Source: Mustela lutreola (Eukaryota; Chordata; Mammalia; Carnivora; Mustelidae). Taken from it: a DNA stretch of 64,000 bases. The position numbers and the translations under genes were made by a program. Below are positions 51,965-63,441 of this stretch, piece after piece (position 1 is the stretch's first letter; each line of letters starts with the position of its first letter). Under the pieces are notes generated by a model that saw only the letters and a program-made list of their open reading frames with translations, did not search any database and had not been told where the DNA came from. Location of the stretch: positions 11,989,001-12,053,000 of the forward strand of contig NC_081291.1 in NCBI RefSeq assembly GCF_030435805.1, read 5' to 3'.

Positions 51965-52596
51965 AAATAACTGTTGGTGGGAATGCAAGTTGATACAGCC
52001 ACTTTGGAGAACAGTGTGGAGATTCCTCAAGAAATTAAAAATAGAGCTTCCCTATGACCCTGCAATTGTACTACTGGGAATTTACCCCAAAGATACAGAT
52101 GGAGTGAAAAGAAGGGCCATCTGTACCCCAGTGTTTATAGCAGCAATGGCCACGGTCACCAAACTGTGGAAAGAACCAAGATGCCCTTCAACGACGAATG
52201 TATAAGGAAGATGTGGTCCATATACACTACGGAGTATTATGCCTCCATCAGAAAGGATGAATATCCAACTTTTGTAGCAACATGGATGGGAATGGGAAAG
52301 ATTATGCTGAGTGAAATAAGTCAAGCAGAGAGAGTCAGTTATCATATGGTTTCACTTATTTGTGGAGCATAACAAATATCATGAAGGACAAGGGGAATTA
52401 GAGAGGAGAAGGGAGTTGAGGGAAATTGGAAGGGGAGGTGAACCAGGAGAGACTATGGACTCTGAAAAGCTACCTGAGGGTTTTGAAGGGGAGGGGCGGT
52501 GGAGGTTGGGGGAGCCAGGTGGTGGGCGCGTATTGCATGGAGCACAGGGTGTGGTGCAAAAACAATGAATACTGCTATGCTGAAAAGATATAAAAA

Positions 52597-52600
<4 letters not shown>
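51965..52600 (+). mobile_element. 5'-truncated L1
   Basis: Begins CTGTTGGTGGGAATGCAAG and runs colinear with the L1 at 59,470-60,100 to the terminus (ATGCTGAAAAGATATAAAAA). Dead 5'-truncated copy, followed by a TA microsatellite. Confidence 0.88.
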
Positions 52601-52652
<52 letters not shown>

Positions 52653-52660
52653 TATATGTA
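52601..52660. repeat. (TA)n/(CA)n microsatellite
   Basis: About 20 TA units, then ACACACACACATATATG. It lies between an L1 tail and a SINE head. Confidence 0.92.
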
Positions 52661-52665
52661 AATAT

Positions 52666-52836
52666 AGGTGCTTGGGTGGCTCAGCGGGATAAGCCTCTGC
52701 ATTCAACGCAGGTCATGATCTCGGGGTACATCCAGCCCCACATCAGGCTCTCTGCACAGCAGGGAGTCTGCTTCCCACCCCCACCTGCCTCTCTGCCTAC
52801 CTGTGATCTCTGTCAAATAAATTTTAAAATCATTAA
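52666..52836 (+). mobile_element. Can-SINE
   Basis: AGGTGCTTGGGTGGCTCAGC head, shortened middle, CTCTGTCAAATAAATTTTAAAATC tail. Confidence 0.85.
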
Positions 52837-52919
52837 ATATATATATGTAAATAAATTATACATATAATCTCATACGTGTGTGTTTAGGTAGATATTCTAC
52901 ATACACAATGTAAATAATT

Positions 52920-53320
52920 TTTTAAAGATACACTAGCAGAAATAAGTCAGACTGAGAAAGACAAATACCATCTGATTTCGCTTATATATGGAATATAAAA
53001 AACAAACAAGAATAAACAAAAAGCAGAATGAGACCTATAAACAAACCAATAGTTGATAGAGAGAAAGGGGACAGGAGGATGGGCAAAATGCGTGAAGGTG
53101 ACTAGGAGGTACAGGTGTTCAGTTATGGAATGAATAAACCACAAGACTAAAGGGTACAATATAGGAAATAAGTCAATAGTATTGTAATATTGTTGTCCAA
53201 TGACCGATGGTAGCTACATGGGCTGTGAAGAGAGCATAAGGTATAGCGATATGGAATACTTTGTTGTACACCTGAAACTAATATAATACTGTGTGCCATA
53301 CTCAAATTTTAAAAATGTAA
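52920..53320 (+). mobile_element. old L1 3' end
   Basis: GCAGAAATAAGTCAGACTGAG, TACCATCTGATTTCGCTTAT, CAATGACCGATGGTAGCTAC and TTGTACACCTGAAACTAATA are a full older L1 3' UTR. Confidence 0.75.
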
Positions 53321-53326
53321 AAAATA

Positions 53327-53512
53327 GGGGCATCTGGGTGGCTCAGTCGTTAAGCATCTGCCTTCAGCTCATGATCCTAGGGTCTTGGGATTGAGTCCTG
53401 CATTAGACTCCCTGCTCAGTGGGGAGCCTGCTTCTCCCTCTCCCACTCCCCCAGTTTGTGTTCCCTCTCTCACTGTTTCCCTCTCTCTCAAATAAATAAA
53501 TAAAATCTTTAT
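53327..53512 (+). mobile_element. Can-SINE
   Basis: GGGGCATCTGGGTGGCTCAG head and CT-rich body with the alternative GTTTGTGTTCCCTCTC segment; AAATAAATAAATAAAATC tail. Confidence 0.9.
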
Positions 53513-54224
53513 TAATGTAATAACTAGATAAAAGATCCACTAGCATCAAACCGAATTTTTTCCTTGCAGTAATCAGTAGCCTTGAGAGAGAATTAGGAAA
53601 AGGAATGCATTTCTGCCTCGGTAATGCCAAGTTTTCTTTCTTCCTGCCATCCTCAGGAAACGTTACTCCTCTGTGCTCCACATTTTGGGAAACAGTGACC
53701 TTGCCAGACCTTCATATCCTCACCAAGCCTCATATTTATGAGCTCCAGAGACAGCATAGGGTCTGAAAATGTCCAAGAGAGAAGAGATCATCAGAGTCAA
53801 TTCCTCCATTCAGTGACCTCTGAGTCACAGAGAAGGGGAGGGATCTTCCCATGCCCCCAAGAGTGGTTCAGAGAGAAACTAGCACCTAGATCTCCAGGTT
53901 CTGGTTGAGTGGATAGTGTTTCTAAGTGCTCACACAGCCTTTGAGAGAGAGGGAGCACAAGGTGCCCAGAGCTCCTTGGAAACTGATGGAAGCCCCTAAG
54001 CCTTGCTTGCACCTGCTTGGACCAGAGGCGGCAGCACTGGGTCCTGTAGTCCTCCTCAGGACCTGGAAGCCCTCCCTGGCCCCCTGCCTGCACTGAGTGC
54101 CTCATAAGGACCGGCAAGCCTTCACTTCCATCCTCCATAGCAGAGAAATGAAAGCCAGTCGGTCCTCAAACAGAAAAATATATAAATGAATGAATGAATA
54201 AGAATTCCACAAAAACTGCAAAAA
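53513..54224. other. intergenic, mostly unassigned
   Basis: Positions 53,800-53,900 (CATTCAGTGACCTCTGAGTC) are weakly MIR-like. No gene seen. Confidence 0.35.
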
Positions 54225-54461
54225 CAGGCTCGCTTCCCACATACTGCAGACTCAGTTCCAGACCACCATGATAAAGTAAGCGAAATGCATTTTTTGGTTT
54301 CCCAGGGCATATAGAAATGATGTTACACAATACTGTAGTCTAGTGCGTGTGCAACAGCATCGTGCCTGAAATAGCCATGGACATACCTTAATGTAAAAGT
54401 ACTTGATTGCTAAAAAATGCCAACCGGCATTGGGTTTTCAGTAAGTTGTCATCTTTTTCTT

Positions 54462-54646
54462 TTTTTTTTATAATGATTTTATTTATTTATTTGAGAGAGA
54501 GAGAGCGCAAGCATGAGAGGAGAGAGATCAGCAGGAGAAGCAGACTCCCTGCCGAGCAGGGAGTCTGATGTGGGACTCGATCCCAGGACTCCAGGATCAT
54601 GGAGTCTAAGGCAGTCGCTTAACCAACTGAGCCACCCAGGCACCCC
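54462..54646 (-). mobile_element. Can-SINE in Tigger1
   Basis: Reverse SINE with a perfect 16-bp duplication TTGTCATCTTTTTCTT (54,446-54,461 and 54,647-54,662). Confidence 0.93.
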
Positions 54647-55377
54647 TTGTCATCTTTTTCTTGATGGAAAGTCCTGCCTCCATGGTGATGGCTGCTGACC
54701 GATGGCCAGCCACGACTCGGGTGGCTGTGGCAGTTTCTTAAAATAAGGCCACAGGGAAGCTTGCCTCATCCATTGGCTCTGCCTTTCACAGACCATTTCT
54801 CTGTAGCATGCAGTGCTGTTTGTTAGCATTTGAAACACAGTAGGACTTCTTTCAAAATGGGATTTCGTCCTCTCAAGTGCTGCCACTGCTTTATCAGCTC
54901 GTTTTCAATAATACTCTCCGCCCTTTGTGGTCATTTCAAGTCTTCACGGCATCTTCACCACAACTACATTCCAGCTCAGGAAACCATGCTTTGTGCTCAT
55001 CCATTAGAAGTAACTCCTCAACTGTTCAAGTTTCAGCATCAGGTTGGAGCAATTCAGTCCCATTGTCAGGCTCCACTTCTGATTCAAGCTCTTTGGCTGT
55101 TTCCATCACACCTGCGGTTACTTCCTCCACCGACGTCTTGAACCCTCAGTCATCCATGAGGGTTGGAATCCACAGCTTCCAGACTCCTGTTCATGTTCAT
55201 ATTTTGATCTCTTCCCATGAGCCACAGATGTTTTTAATGGCATCTACAATGGTAAACCCTTTCCAGAAGGTTTTCAGTTTATTTTGCCCAGATGCATCAG
55301 AGGACTCACTGTCTGTGGCAGCTGTAGTCTTTTAAAAATGTATTTCTTAAAGAATAAGCTCAAAAGTAAAAATGACT

Positions 55378-55555
55378 AGGGCACCTGGGTGGCACAGTCG
55401 TTAAACATTTCCACTCAGGTGGTGATCTCAGGGTCATGAGATCCAGTTCCGCGTTGGGCCCTGCACTCAACCTGAAGTCGGCTTGTCCTGCTCCTCTGCA
55501 CCCTTTCTCTCTCTCTTTCTCTCCCTCAAATAAATAAATAAATAAATATTTTAAA
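55378..55555 (+). mobile_element. Can-SINE in Tigger1
   Basis: GGGCACCTGGGTGGCACAGT head, AAATAAATAAATAAATAAAT tail. Flanks AAAAGTAAAAAT / AAAAGTCAAAAT. Confidence 0.9.
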
Positions 55556-55686
55556 AAGTCAAAATTTCTCCTTGGCCCATGGGCTGCAGAATGGATGTTG
55601 TGACAGCAGGTATGAAAACAACATTAATCTCATGGCACATCCCATCAGAGCTCTTGGGTGACCGTGTGCCTTGTCAACAAGCAATA

Positions 55687-55885
55687 TTTTTTTAAGATTC
55701 TATTGATTTATTTGTCACAGAGACAGAGACAGACAAAGAGCACAAGCAGGGGGAGCGACAGGCAGAGGCAGAAGCAGGCTCCCCACCGAGCAAGGAACCT
55801 GATGGACTCAATCCCAGGACCCTGGGACCATGACCTGAGCCAAAGGCAGATGCTCAACTAGTTGATCCACCCAGGCAAAGTGTCC
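55687..55885 (-). mobile_element. Can-SINE in Tigger1
   Basis: Reverse SINE from AAGATTCTATTGATTTATTTG to GATCCACCCAGGC; the head end is altered. Tigger1 resumes at AGCAGTAATATGTTGAGAGG. Confidence 0.88.
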
Positions 55886-57292
55886 CAAGCAGTAATATGT
55901 TGAGAGGAATCTTTCTCTTCTTTCTTTCTTCCTTCTTTCTCTTTTGGAGCAGTAAGTCTCAAACAGTGGACTTAAAATATTTAGTAAACCATCCTACAAA
56001 CATGTGCTATCATCTAGACTTTGTTGTTCCCTTTCTAGAGCACAGACTGAGTAGATTTAGCATAATTCTTAAGGACCTTAGGATTTTCCAAGTGGTAAAT
56101 AAGCATTGGCTTCAACTTGATCCCCAGCCGCATTAGCCCCCAACAAGAGAGTCAGCCTGTCCTTCAAAGCTTTGCAGCCGGGCATTGACTTCTCTCTCTG
56201 AAAGTCCTGGGTGACATCTTGGCTGTCTCATGTGCACTGACAGTCTGCTGAGTAGGGTCACCACCTTCATGAATCAGCCTCTTCCCGGTCCCTTGCTGAG
56301 GCTTCTACGTCAGCACCTACCATTTCACAGGCACTTTCAGGTTATGAAGTTGGTTTCTTTCCTTGAACCTCATGAGCCAACCTCCGCTGGCCTCAGACTT
56401 TGCTTCTGTAGCTTCCCTGGATCTCTGAGCCTTCACAGAATTCAAGAGAGTTAGAGCCTTGCTCTGGACTAGCCTTTGGATTAAAGGAACATGGTGGTTT
56501 GATCTTCTACCCAGAGCACTCAGACTTAGTCCCTATCAGCAAGAAGGCAGTTTCGCTTTCTTTGTTCACTAGACTAGCACTTTCATTTCCTTTGCATCAC
56601 AGGTCGACTAACTGGCACAAGAGGCCTTGCCTCCAGCCTCTCTCTACCTGCAACCTGCCTTCCTCACTAAGCTTGGTCGTCCTTCCTTTGGCTTTTAGGT
56701 GAGAGATGTGTGACTCTTCCTTTCACTTGAAGACTTAGAAGTTATTGTAGGGTTGTTAATCGGCCTAATTTCAATATGTTGTGTCTCCGGGAACAGGGAG
56801 GTCCGAGGAGAGGAGAGAGATGGGGCACCATCTGGTCAGTGGAGCTGGGAGAACACACACATTTATTAATTTGACCTACTACTATGGGCGCAGTTCATGG
56901 CACCCCAATACAATTACAGTAGTAGCATCAAAGATCACTGACCACAGATCATCATAATAAATACCATGCTGGTGAAGTTTGAAATATGGCTGGAACTACC
57001 AAAAACTGACACAGAGATGTGACATGAGCAAACGCTGTTAGAACACCAGTGCCAGCAGCCTGTCTCGACCCAGGATTGCCACACACCTTCAATTTGTAGA
57101 AAGTGCAACGTCTACAAAGTGTGGGAAAAGGAAGCACCAAAAAGCTATGTGAAATCAAATGAGGTGCCTGTGCTAAGTTTCTGGTAGTTCTTAGTGATTT
57201 ATGAATCATCTGATTCCCAAATCTAAAAGAAAAATGGAAGCATTCTACAAAAATTTTAACGTGCTTAATATGAACTTTAAAATACAAATGGA

Positions 57293-57456
57293 GGACCCCT
57301 GGGTGGCTCAGTGGGTTAATGATCTCATGGTCCTGGGATCCCTCCTCACACCAGAAGGCCTGCTTCTCCCTCTCCCACTCCCACTCCCCCCTGCTTGTAT
57401 TCTTTCTCTTGCTATCTCATTCTGTCAAATAAATAAAATCCTTTTTAAAAAAGAGT
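57293..57456 (+). mobile_element. Can-SINE with internal deletion
   Basis: ACCCCTGGGTGGCTCAGTGGG joins directly to ATGATCTCATGGTCCTGGG; the tail is TGTCAAATAAATAAAATCC. About 30 bp of the body is missing. Confidence 0.85.
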
Positions 57457-57820
57457 AGATAATCAAATTAATACATAAAATCTTTTTTAAAAAGAGTAGA
57501 TAATCATGAACACACGGCATCTAAAAATTTGCCCAAATTTTATTCTTATACACTAACAATGAAAATACAGAGAGGGAAATTAGAGAATCGATTCCATTTA
57601 CTATAGCACCAAGTACCATAAGATACCTGGGAATAAACCTAACCAAAGAGGTAAAGGATCTGTACTTGAGGAACTACAGAAAAATCATGAAAGAAATTGA
57701 AGAAGACACAAAAAGATGGAAGACCATTCCATGCTCTTGGATCAGAAGAATAAACATTGTTAAAATGTCTATACTGCCTAGAGCAATCTACACTTTTTAT
57801 GCCATTCTGATCAAAATTCC

Positions 57821-57920
57821 ACGCTGTTAGAACACCAGTGCCAGCAGCCTGTCTCGACCCAGGATTGCCACACACCTTCAATTTGTAGAAAGTGCAAAGT
57901 CTACAAAGTTGACTTTGTAG
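57821..57920. repeat. copied Tigger1 terminus plus hairpin inside L1
   Basis: Positions 57,821-57,909 repeat 57,032-57,120 at 88 of 89 positions. The stretch CTACAAAG-TTGA-CTTTGTAG (57,901-57,920) is an exact inverted repeat. About five expected L1 bases are replaced. Confidence 0.85.
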
Positions 57921-58024
57921 TTAACTTTTTTCAAAGAGTTGGAGCAAATAATAGTAAAATTTTTTGGAGTCAGAAGAGACCCCAAATTGCTAAGGAAATA
58001 TGAAAAACAAAAATAAAACTGGCA

Positions 58025-58226
58025 GGGGCGCCTGGGTGGCTCAGTGGGTTAAGCTTCTGCCTTCGGCTCAGGTCATGATCTCTGGGTCCTGGGATCAAGC
58101 CCCATATTGGGCTCTCTGCTTGGCAGTGAGCCTACTTCCTCCTCTCTCTCTCTGCCTGCTTCTCTAACTACTTGTGATCTCTGTCAAATAAATAAATAAA
58201 AACCTTTAAAAATAAATAAATAAATA
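58025..58226 (+). mobile_element. Can-SINE in L1
   Basis: GGGGCGCCTGGGTGGCTCAG head and a long AAATAAATAAAT tail. AAAACTGGC is repeated on both sides. Confidence 0.92.
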
Positions 58227-58620
58227 AAAACTGGCGCATCACGTTACCTGATTTCAAGCTTTACTACAAAGCTGTGATCACCAAGACAGCATAGTACTGG
58301 CATAAAAACAGACACATACACCAGTGGAACAGAGTAGAGAGCCCAGATATGGGCCCTCAACTCTATGGTCAATTAATCTTTGACAAAGCAGGAAAAAATA
58401 TAAAGTGGAAAAAAGACAGTCTCTTCAATAAATGGTGCTGTAATATTGGACAGCTATATGTAGAAGATTGAAACTCGACCATTCTCTTATACTGTACAGA
58501 AAGATAAACACAAAATGGATAAATGACCTCAACGTGAGACAGGAATCCATCAGAATCCTAGAGGAGAACATAGGCAGTAACTTCTTCGATATCAGCCAAG
58601 GCAACTTCATTCAAGATATG

Positions 58621-59025
58621 GTCCATATACACTATGGAGTATTATGCCTCCAACAGAAAGGACGAATACCCAACTTTTGTAGCAACATGGATGGGACTGG
58701 AAGAGATTATGCTGAGTGAAATAAGTCAAGCAGAGAGTCAATTATCATATGGTTTCACTTATTTGTGGAGCATAACAAATAGCATGGAGGACATGGGGAG
58801 ATAGAGAGGAAAAGGAAGTTGGGGGAAATTGGAAGGGGAGGTGAACCATGAGAGACTATGGACTCTGAAAAACAATCTGAGGGTTTTGAAGGGGCGGGGG
58901 GTGGGAGGTCGGGGTAGCAGGTGGTGGGTATTATAGAGCGCACGGATTGCATGGAGCATTGGGTGTGGTGCAAAAATAATGAATACTGTTACGCTGAAAA
59001 TAAATAAAAAATAAATTTAAAAAAA
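58621..59025 (+). mobile_element. L1 3' end nested in L1
   Basis: Begins GTCCATATACACTATGGAG and runs to the L1 terminus and an A-rich tail. The duplication AAGATATG (58,613-58,620 and 59,026-59,033) restores the host L1 order (TTCAAGATATG + TCTCCAAAGACAAAGG). Confidence 0.88.
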
Positions 59026-60150
59026 AAGATATGTCTCCAAAGACAAAGGAAACAAAAGTGAAAATAAACTTTTGGGACTTCATCAAGATCAAAAGCTTCT
59101 TCACAGCAAAGGAAACGGTCAAGAAAACAAAGAGGCAACCCACGGAATGAGAGAAGATATTTGCAAATGACAGTACAGACAAAAGATTGATATCCAGGAT
59201 CTATAAAGAACTAACTCCTTAAACTCAACACACACAAAACAGGTATTCATATCAAAAAATGGGCAGAATATATGAACAGACACTTCTCCAATGAAGACAT
59301 ACAAATAGCTATCAGACACATGAAAAAATGTTCATCATCACTAGCCATCAGGGAGATTCAAATTAAAACCACATTGAGATATCACGTTACACCAGTTAGA
59401 ATAGCCAAAATTAGCAAGACAGGAAACAACATGTGTTGAAGGGGATGTGGAGGGAAGTGGAACCCTCTTATACTGTTGGTAAGAATGCAAGTTGGTGCAG
59501 CCTCTTTGGAGAACAGTGTGGAGATTCCTCAAGAAATTAAAAATAGAGCTTCCCTATGACCCTTCAATTGCACTTCTGGGTATTTACCCCAAAGATACAG
59601 ATGGAATGAAAAGAAGGGCCATCTGTACCCCAATGTTTATAGCAGCAATGGCCATGGTCGCCAAACTGTGGAAAGAAACAACACGCCCTTCAACGGATGA
59701 ATGGATAAGGAAGATGTGATCGATATACACTATGGAGTATTATGTCTCCATCAGAAAGGATGAATATCCAACTTTTGTAGCAACATGGAAGGGACTGGAA
59801 GAGATTATGCTGAGTGAAATAAGTCAAGCAGAGAGAGTCAATTATCATATGGTTTCACTTATTTGTGAAGCATAACAAATAACATGGAGGACAAGGGGAG
59901 ATGGAGAGAAGGGAGTTGAGGGAAATTGGAAGGGGAGATGAACCATGAGAGACTATAGACTCTGAAAGACAATCTGAGGGCTTTGAAGGGGCGGGGGTGG
60001 GAGTTTGGGGGAGCCAGGTGGTGGGTATTAAGGTGGGCACGTATTGCTTGGACCACTGGGTGTGCTGCAAAAACAATGAATTCTGTTATGCTTTAAAATT
60101 TTTCTAAATAAATAAATGAAAGTAAAAATAAAAATTTGTCCAAATTTCAT

Positions 60151-61038
60151 TATTCTCTTGAGTCACCCATCAAATGACCTGAGATGGAAATCTAGGAATG
60201 TCTTTGCTCTACTCTCCCTTCCACTTCTCATCCCACATTTCTTTCAGATCATGTGTGATCTCTCTCAGTTCCACTGGCTCCTGGCTTCCAGTGAACTGGG
60301 AAGGTTCCTAAGAGCACACAGCACATGGGACAGAATCCCACCTTGGGTCTTCAGGAGCTGTGTGATACGGGGCGAGGTTTTTGAACTCTCAGATTTCTTA
60401 CCAATATGATGGAAATAGCAATCTTGATCCATGGGCGGATACAAGTAATGTGTTGCTACTTGGCTGCCAAAAATTATCCTCACCTCCCTCCTTTAAAGAT
60501 AGAACTCCCAGGGGGTGCTGGGATGGCTCAGTCAGTAGAGCACACCACTCTTGGTCTTGGGCTTGTGAGTTCAAGCCCCATGAGCTTACTTTAGAAAAAA
60601 AAAGTAAGTAGAGTTTACTTTAAAAAATAAAAATAAATAGGACTCCCAAGATGTGGCCCAGCACATATCAATCCCCGTAAAAAGCATGTGTCCAGACACC
60701 CTTGCTGCCTGCCATAGGGTCCGAGTTATGGCCATGGGACACGAACAGATGTGACGACCACCACATCCACACTGTGCCCTTCAGAGGAAAGAGCATGTGC
60801 TCCTTTGAGCCTTTCACCCTTTCCTGTAGGCTGGGATGTAGACACAATGGTGCGACTTAAAGAATTTACTTTGGTCGAGGGATTGAAGACATGGTTTATA
60901 AGGAAAGAGGAACCACTTGACCAGCATGAAACCAATCACCACCTGGAGACTGCAACGTCCAGTTTCAGCTGCTGTGTTTTGGAATCTCCTTGTTATAGCA
61001 GCTCCCACTGTACAATAACTGACACAAAAGTTAATGCC
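60151..61038. other. intergenic; one short old SINE, otherwise unassigned
   Basis: Positions 60,508-60,600 (GGGGTGCTGGGATGGCTCAG ... TTCAAGCCCCATG) are an old short Can-SINE. Nothing else recognised. Confidence 0.45.
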
Positions 61039-61236
61039 AGGGGCGCCTGGATGGTGCTGTCAGTCAAGCATTCAACTCTTGCCTTTAGCTCAGGTCATGA
61101 TCCCAGGGTCGTGAGATCGAGCCCCTCCTCAGGCTCCATGCTCAGCGGGAGTCTGCTTGATGATTCTCTCTCCCTCTGCCTCTGCCCCTCCTCCCCAATC
61201 GTATGTGTGTTCGTTCTCTCTCACTCTCAAATAAAT
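61039..61236 (+). mobile_element. Can-SINE
   Basis: GGGGCGCCTGGATGGTGCTG head (altered), CT-rich body, CTCAAATAAATC tail. Confidence 0.88.
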
Positions 61237-61249
61237 CAACCAAACATCT

Positions 61250-61590
61250 CAGATGATGAACCGTGAGGACATGATGCTAAGTGAAATAAGGCCATCCCCA
61301 AAAGACAAATGTGGTATGACTCCTTTCACATGCAGGCCTTAGAGTGGTCAAATTCATGAAGACAGGAAGTAGAAGCGTGGCTGCCTGGGCTGGCATGGAG
61401 GGAGGAATGGAATTAGTGTTTAATTGGGACAGAGTTTCCGTTTTACAAGAGGAAGAGTTCTGGAGAAGGATGGCGGGGATGGTTGCATAACATTCTGAAT
61501 GTATTTAATGCCACTGAAGTGTACAGGTAAAAAGGGGTTAAGACGGTTGATTTTACATTATGGGTAGTTTACCACAATAAAAGAAATGGA
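61250..61590 (+). mobile_element. old L1 3' end
   Basis: ATGATGCTAAGTGAAATAAGG, GACTCCTTTCACATGCAGG and TTTAATGCCACTGAAGTGTAC are an old L1 3' end. Confidence 0.7.
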
Positions 61591-61719
61591 AACAAAAGAG
61601 AACTGAGGGAGAGGACATCTTTGGCTGTGCTTGCTTGCACTTGGAGCTGTCTGGACACACGAAGATGGAGCACCTCCTAAATTTTTTAGGAAAACTGAGA
61701 GCCTGTAAATGACTGTTGA

Positions 61720-61911
61720 GGGGGCGCCTGGACGGCTCATTCAGTTAAGCATCTGCCTTCTGCTAAGATGATGATCCCAGGGTTCTGGGATCAAGCTCCA
61801 CATCCGCTGAGCAGGGAGCCTGTTTCTCCCTCTGCCTTTGCCTCCCCCTCCCCCTGCTCATGGTCTGTCTCTCTCTCTTTGTCAAATAAATAAAATCTTA
61901 AAAAAAAAAAA
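61720..61911 (+). mobile_element. Can-SINE
   Basis: GGGGGCGCCTGGACGGCTC head, body and AAATAAATAAAATC tail. ACTGTTGA on both sides (61,712 and 61,912). Confidence 0.92.
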
Positions 61912-61919
61912 ACTGTTGA

Positions 61920-62555
61920 CTAGTGGGCTCATAAAACAATGCCCCAGTGTTCCACGATGAGGTCCCCAAAACCATAGCCACAGGAGAGGCACTGAGAAAA
62001 TTTCCAAAGCGGTGATGGAGGACAGAGCCCAGTGAGGAGGCTCAGGGATACGGTTTTGGCAGAGCCCAGGGCCATGGAAGACAATGGTACAACCTCCTGG
62101 CTTACAGCAAGGGGAGGAGCCTAACAAAAATTTTAAGTTGCTAAGTTCTGCGACTTCTGTGTGCTTCCCAGGCCCTGCTGAGGTTTGTTTTGTTGTCGTT
62201 GTTGTTCACTGTGGTTTTAACATCTATTTCACGCAGACTGGAGTTTTCTGAAGTTCATGGGTGGCCAGAATGGGAGAAGTCACTGCAGGGCTTGAAGAAG
62301 AGAGTTCCTATAGCAAACACTACGCAGTGAACAGACGACTGGCTGGGCTACAACCCTGGGCAAGGGTGCTGGATGCAGGAGAAGGAATGGTGTGGGCATA
62401 GTCTATGACAGTAAGAACAGCGGCACCTGTCCTTCTGGTTCTGCTTGTCTAGGGAGCTGCTTTCAGATCTATCAGCACCAAGATATCTGCAAGATAAATC
62501 CTTCTCTTGCCAGTATCAACTGCCTCACGAGGCATCCCTGACTCAACACTACTTT
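61920..62555. other. intergenic, nothing recognised
   Basis: No gene or named repeat. A TGTTTTGTTGTCGTTGTTG simple stretch lies at about 62,187. Confidence 0.4.
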
Positions 62556-62658
62556 TCGATTTTAGTTAGGGTAAAATACACATAACATGATTTACCATCT
62601 TAACATGTAACCCACTGACCCCTTTAAGTGTATGGTTCAGTAGTGCCAAGTATATTCT

Positions 62659-62711
62659 CTAGAATGTCTCTAGGTTCTCTAGAATATCTCTAGACATTCT
62701 AGAGTCTCTAG
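62659..62711. repeat. CTAG-containing local tandem repeat
   Basis: CTAG at 62,659, 62,670, 62,679, 62,690, 62,699 and 62,708: six copies with 9-11 bp spacing, in a TCTCTAGAAT-type about 20-bp unit. Confidence 0.8.
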
Positions 62712-62948
62712 AACTCTACCTTTTACAAAAACAAAGTTCTGTCCCCATGAAACAACAACTCCCCATTCCTCCATGTCCCTCAGCCCCTGCCTCCCACTGT
62801 TCTACTTTCTGTCTCTATGACTTTGACCATACGAGCAGACTCCCATAATCTTGTCCTTTTGTGTCTGACTTATTTCATTTAACATAATGTCCTCAAGGTT
62901 CATCCATTCTTCCACCTGGAAGCCTGGGTCAGAATTTCCTTCTTTTTT

Positions 62949-63144
62949 TTTTTAAGATTTTATTTTTGATTTATTTGTCAGAGAGATAGAGAGCACAGGT
63001 AGGTAGAGCAGCAGGCAGAGGGAGAGGGAGAAGCAGGCTCTCTGCTGAGTGGGGAACACGACGGGGGACTCAACCACAGGACCCTGGGATCATGATCTGA
63101 GCCAAAGGCAGCCGCCTAACAGATTGAGCCACCCAGGCGCCCCC
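62949..63144 (-). mobile_element. Can-SINE in old L1
   Basis: Reverse SINE ending GCCACCCAGGCGCCCCC. Flanks GAATTTCCTTCTTTTTT / AAATTTCCTTCTTTTTT (62,932 and 63,145). Confidence 0.93.
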
Positions 63145-63402
63145 AAATTTCCTTCTTTTTTAAGGCTGAATAATATTCCATCAGATGGATAGACCACATT
63201 TTGTTTATCCATTCATCTGTCAGTGAACAATTACTTCCACCTTTTGGCCATTGGAGATAATGCTGCTATGAACATGGACATGCGCACATCTCTCTGAGAC
63301 CCTGCTTTGAATTCTTCTAGATATATACCCAGAAGTGGAATCACTACACAGTCCTACATTTTTTGAGGAACCACCATAATGATTTCCACAGCAACTACAC
63401 CA

Positions 63403-63403
<1 letters not shown>

Positions 63404-63439
<36 letters not shown>
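63404..63439. repeat. (CA)n microsatellite
   Basis: About 17 uninterrupted CA units within the old L1. Confidence 0.95.

Positions 63440-63441
<2 letters not shown>

Larger units (their letters stand above)
54225..57170 (-). mobile_element. Tigger1 DNA transposon, TIR to TIR
   Basis: Left end CAGGCTCGCTTCCCACA... and right end ...GAGGTGCCTG keep the CAGG/CCTG termini. Minus the three SINEs the element is about 2.4 kb, close to the Tigger1 consensus length I recall. The interior follows Tigger1 in order, for example TTTTTGGTTTCCCAGGGCAT, GAAGGTTTTCAGTTTATTTTG and GCCTTCCTCACTAAGCTTGG. The minus-strand pogo-type transposase gene is dead: its start codon reads ATA and a stop follows after about 17 codons. 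Confidence 0.9.
57545..60128 (+). mobile_element. 5'-truncated L1 with nested insertions
   Basis: Starts in ORF2 (TTATACACTAACAATGAAAA) and runs to the L1 terminus. A roughly 21-bp duplication flanks it (57,523-57,543 and 60,130-60,150, two mismatches). It is interrupted by a copied Tigger1 end (57,821-57,920), a SINE (58,025-58,226) and a second L1 (58,621-59,025). The ORF2 reading frame is broken throughout. Confidence 0.9.
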
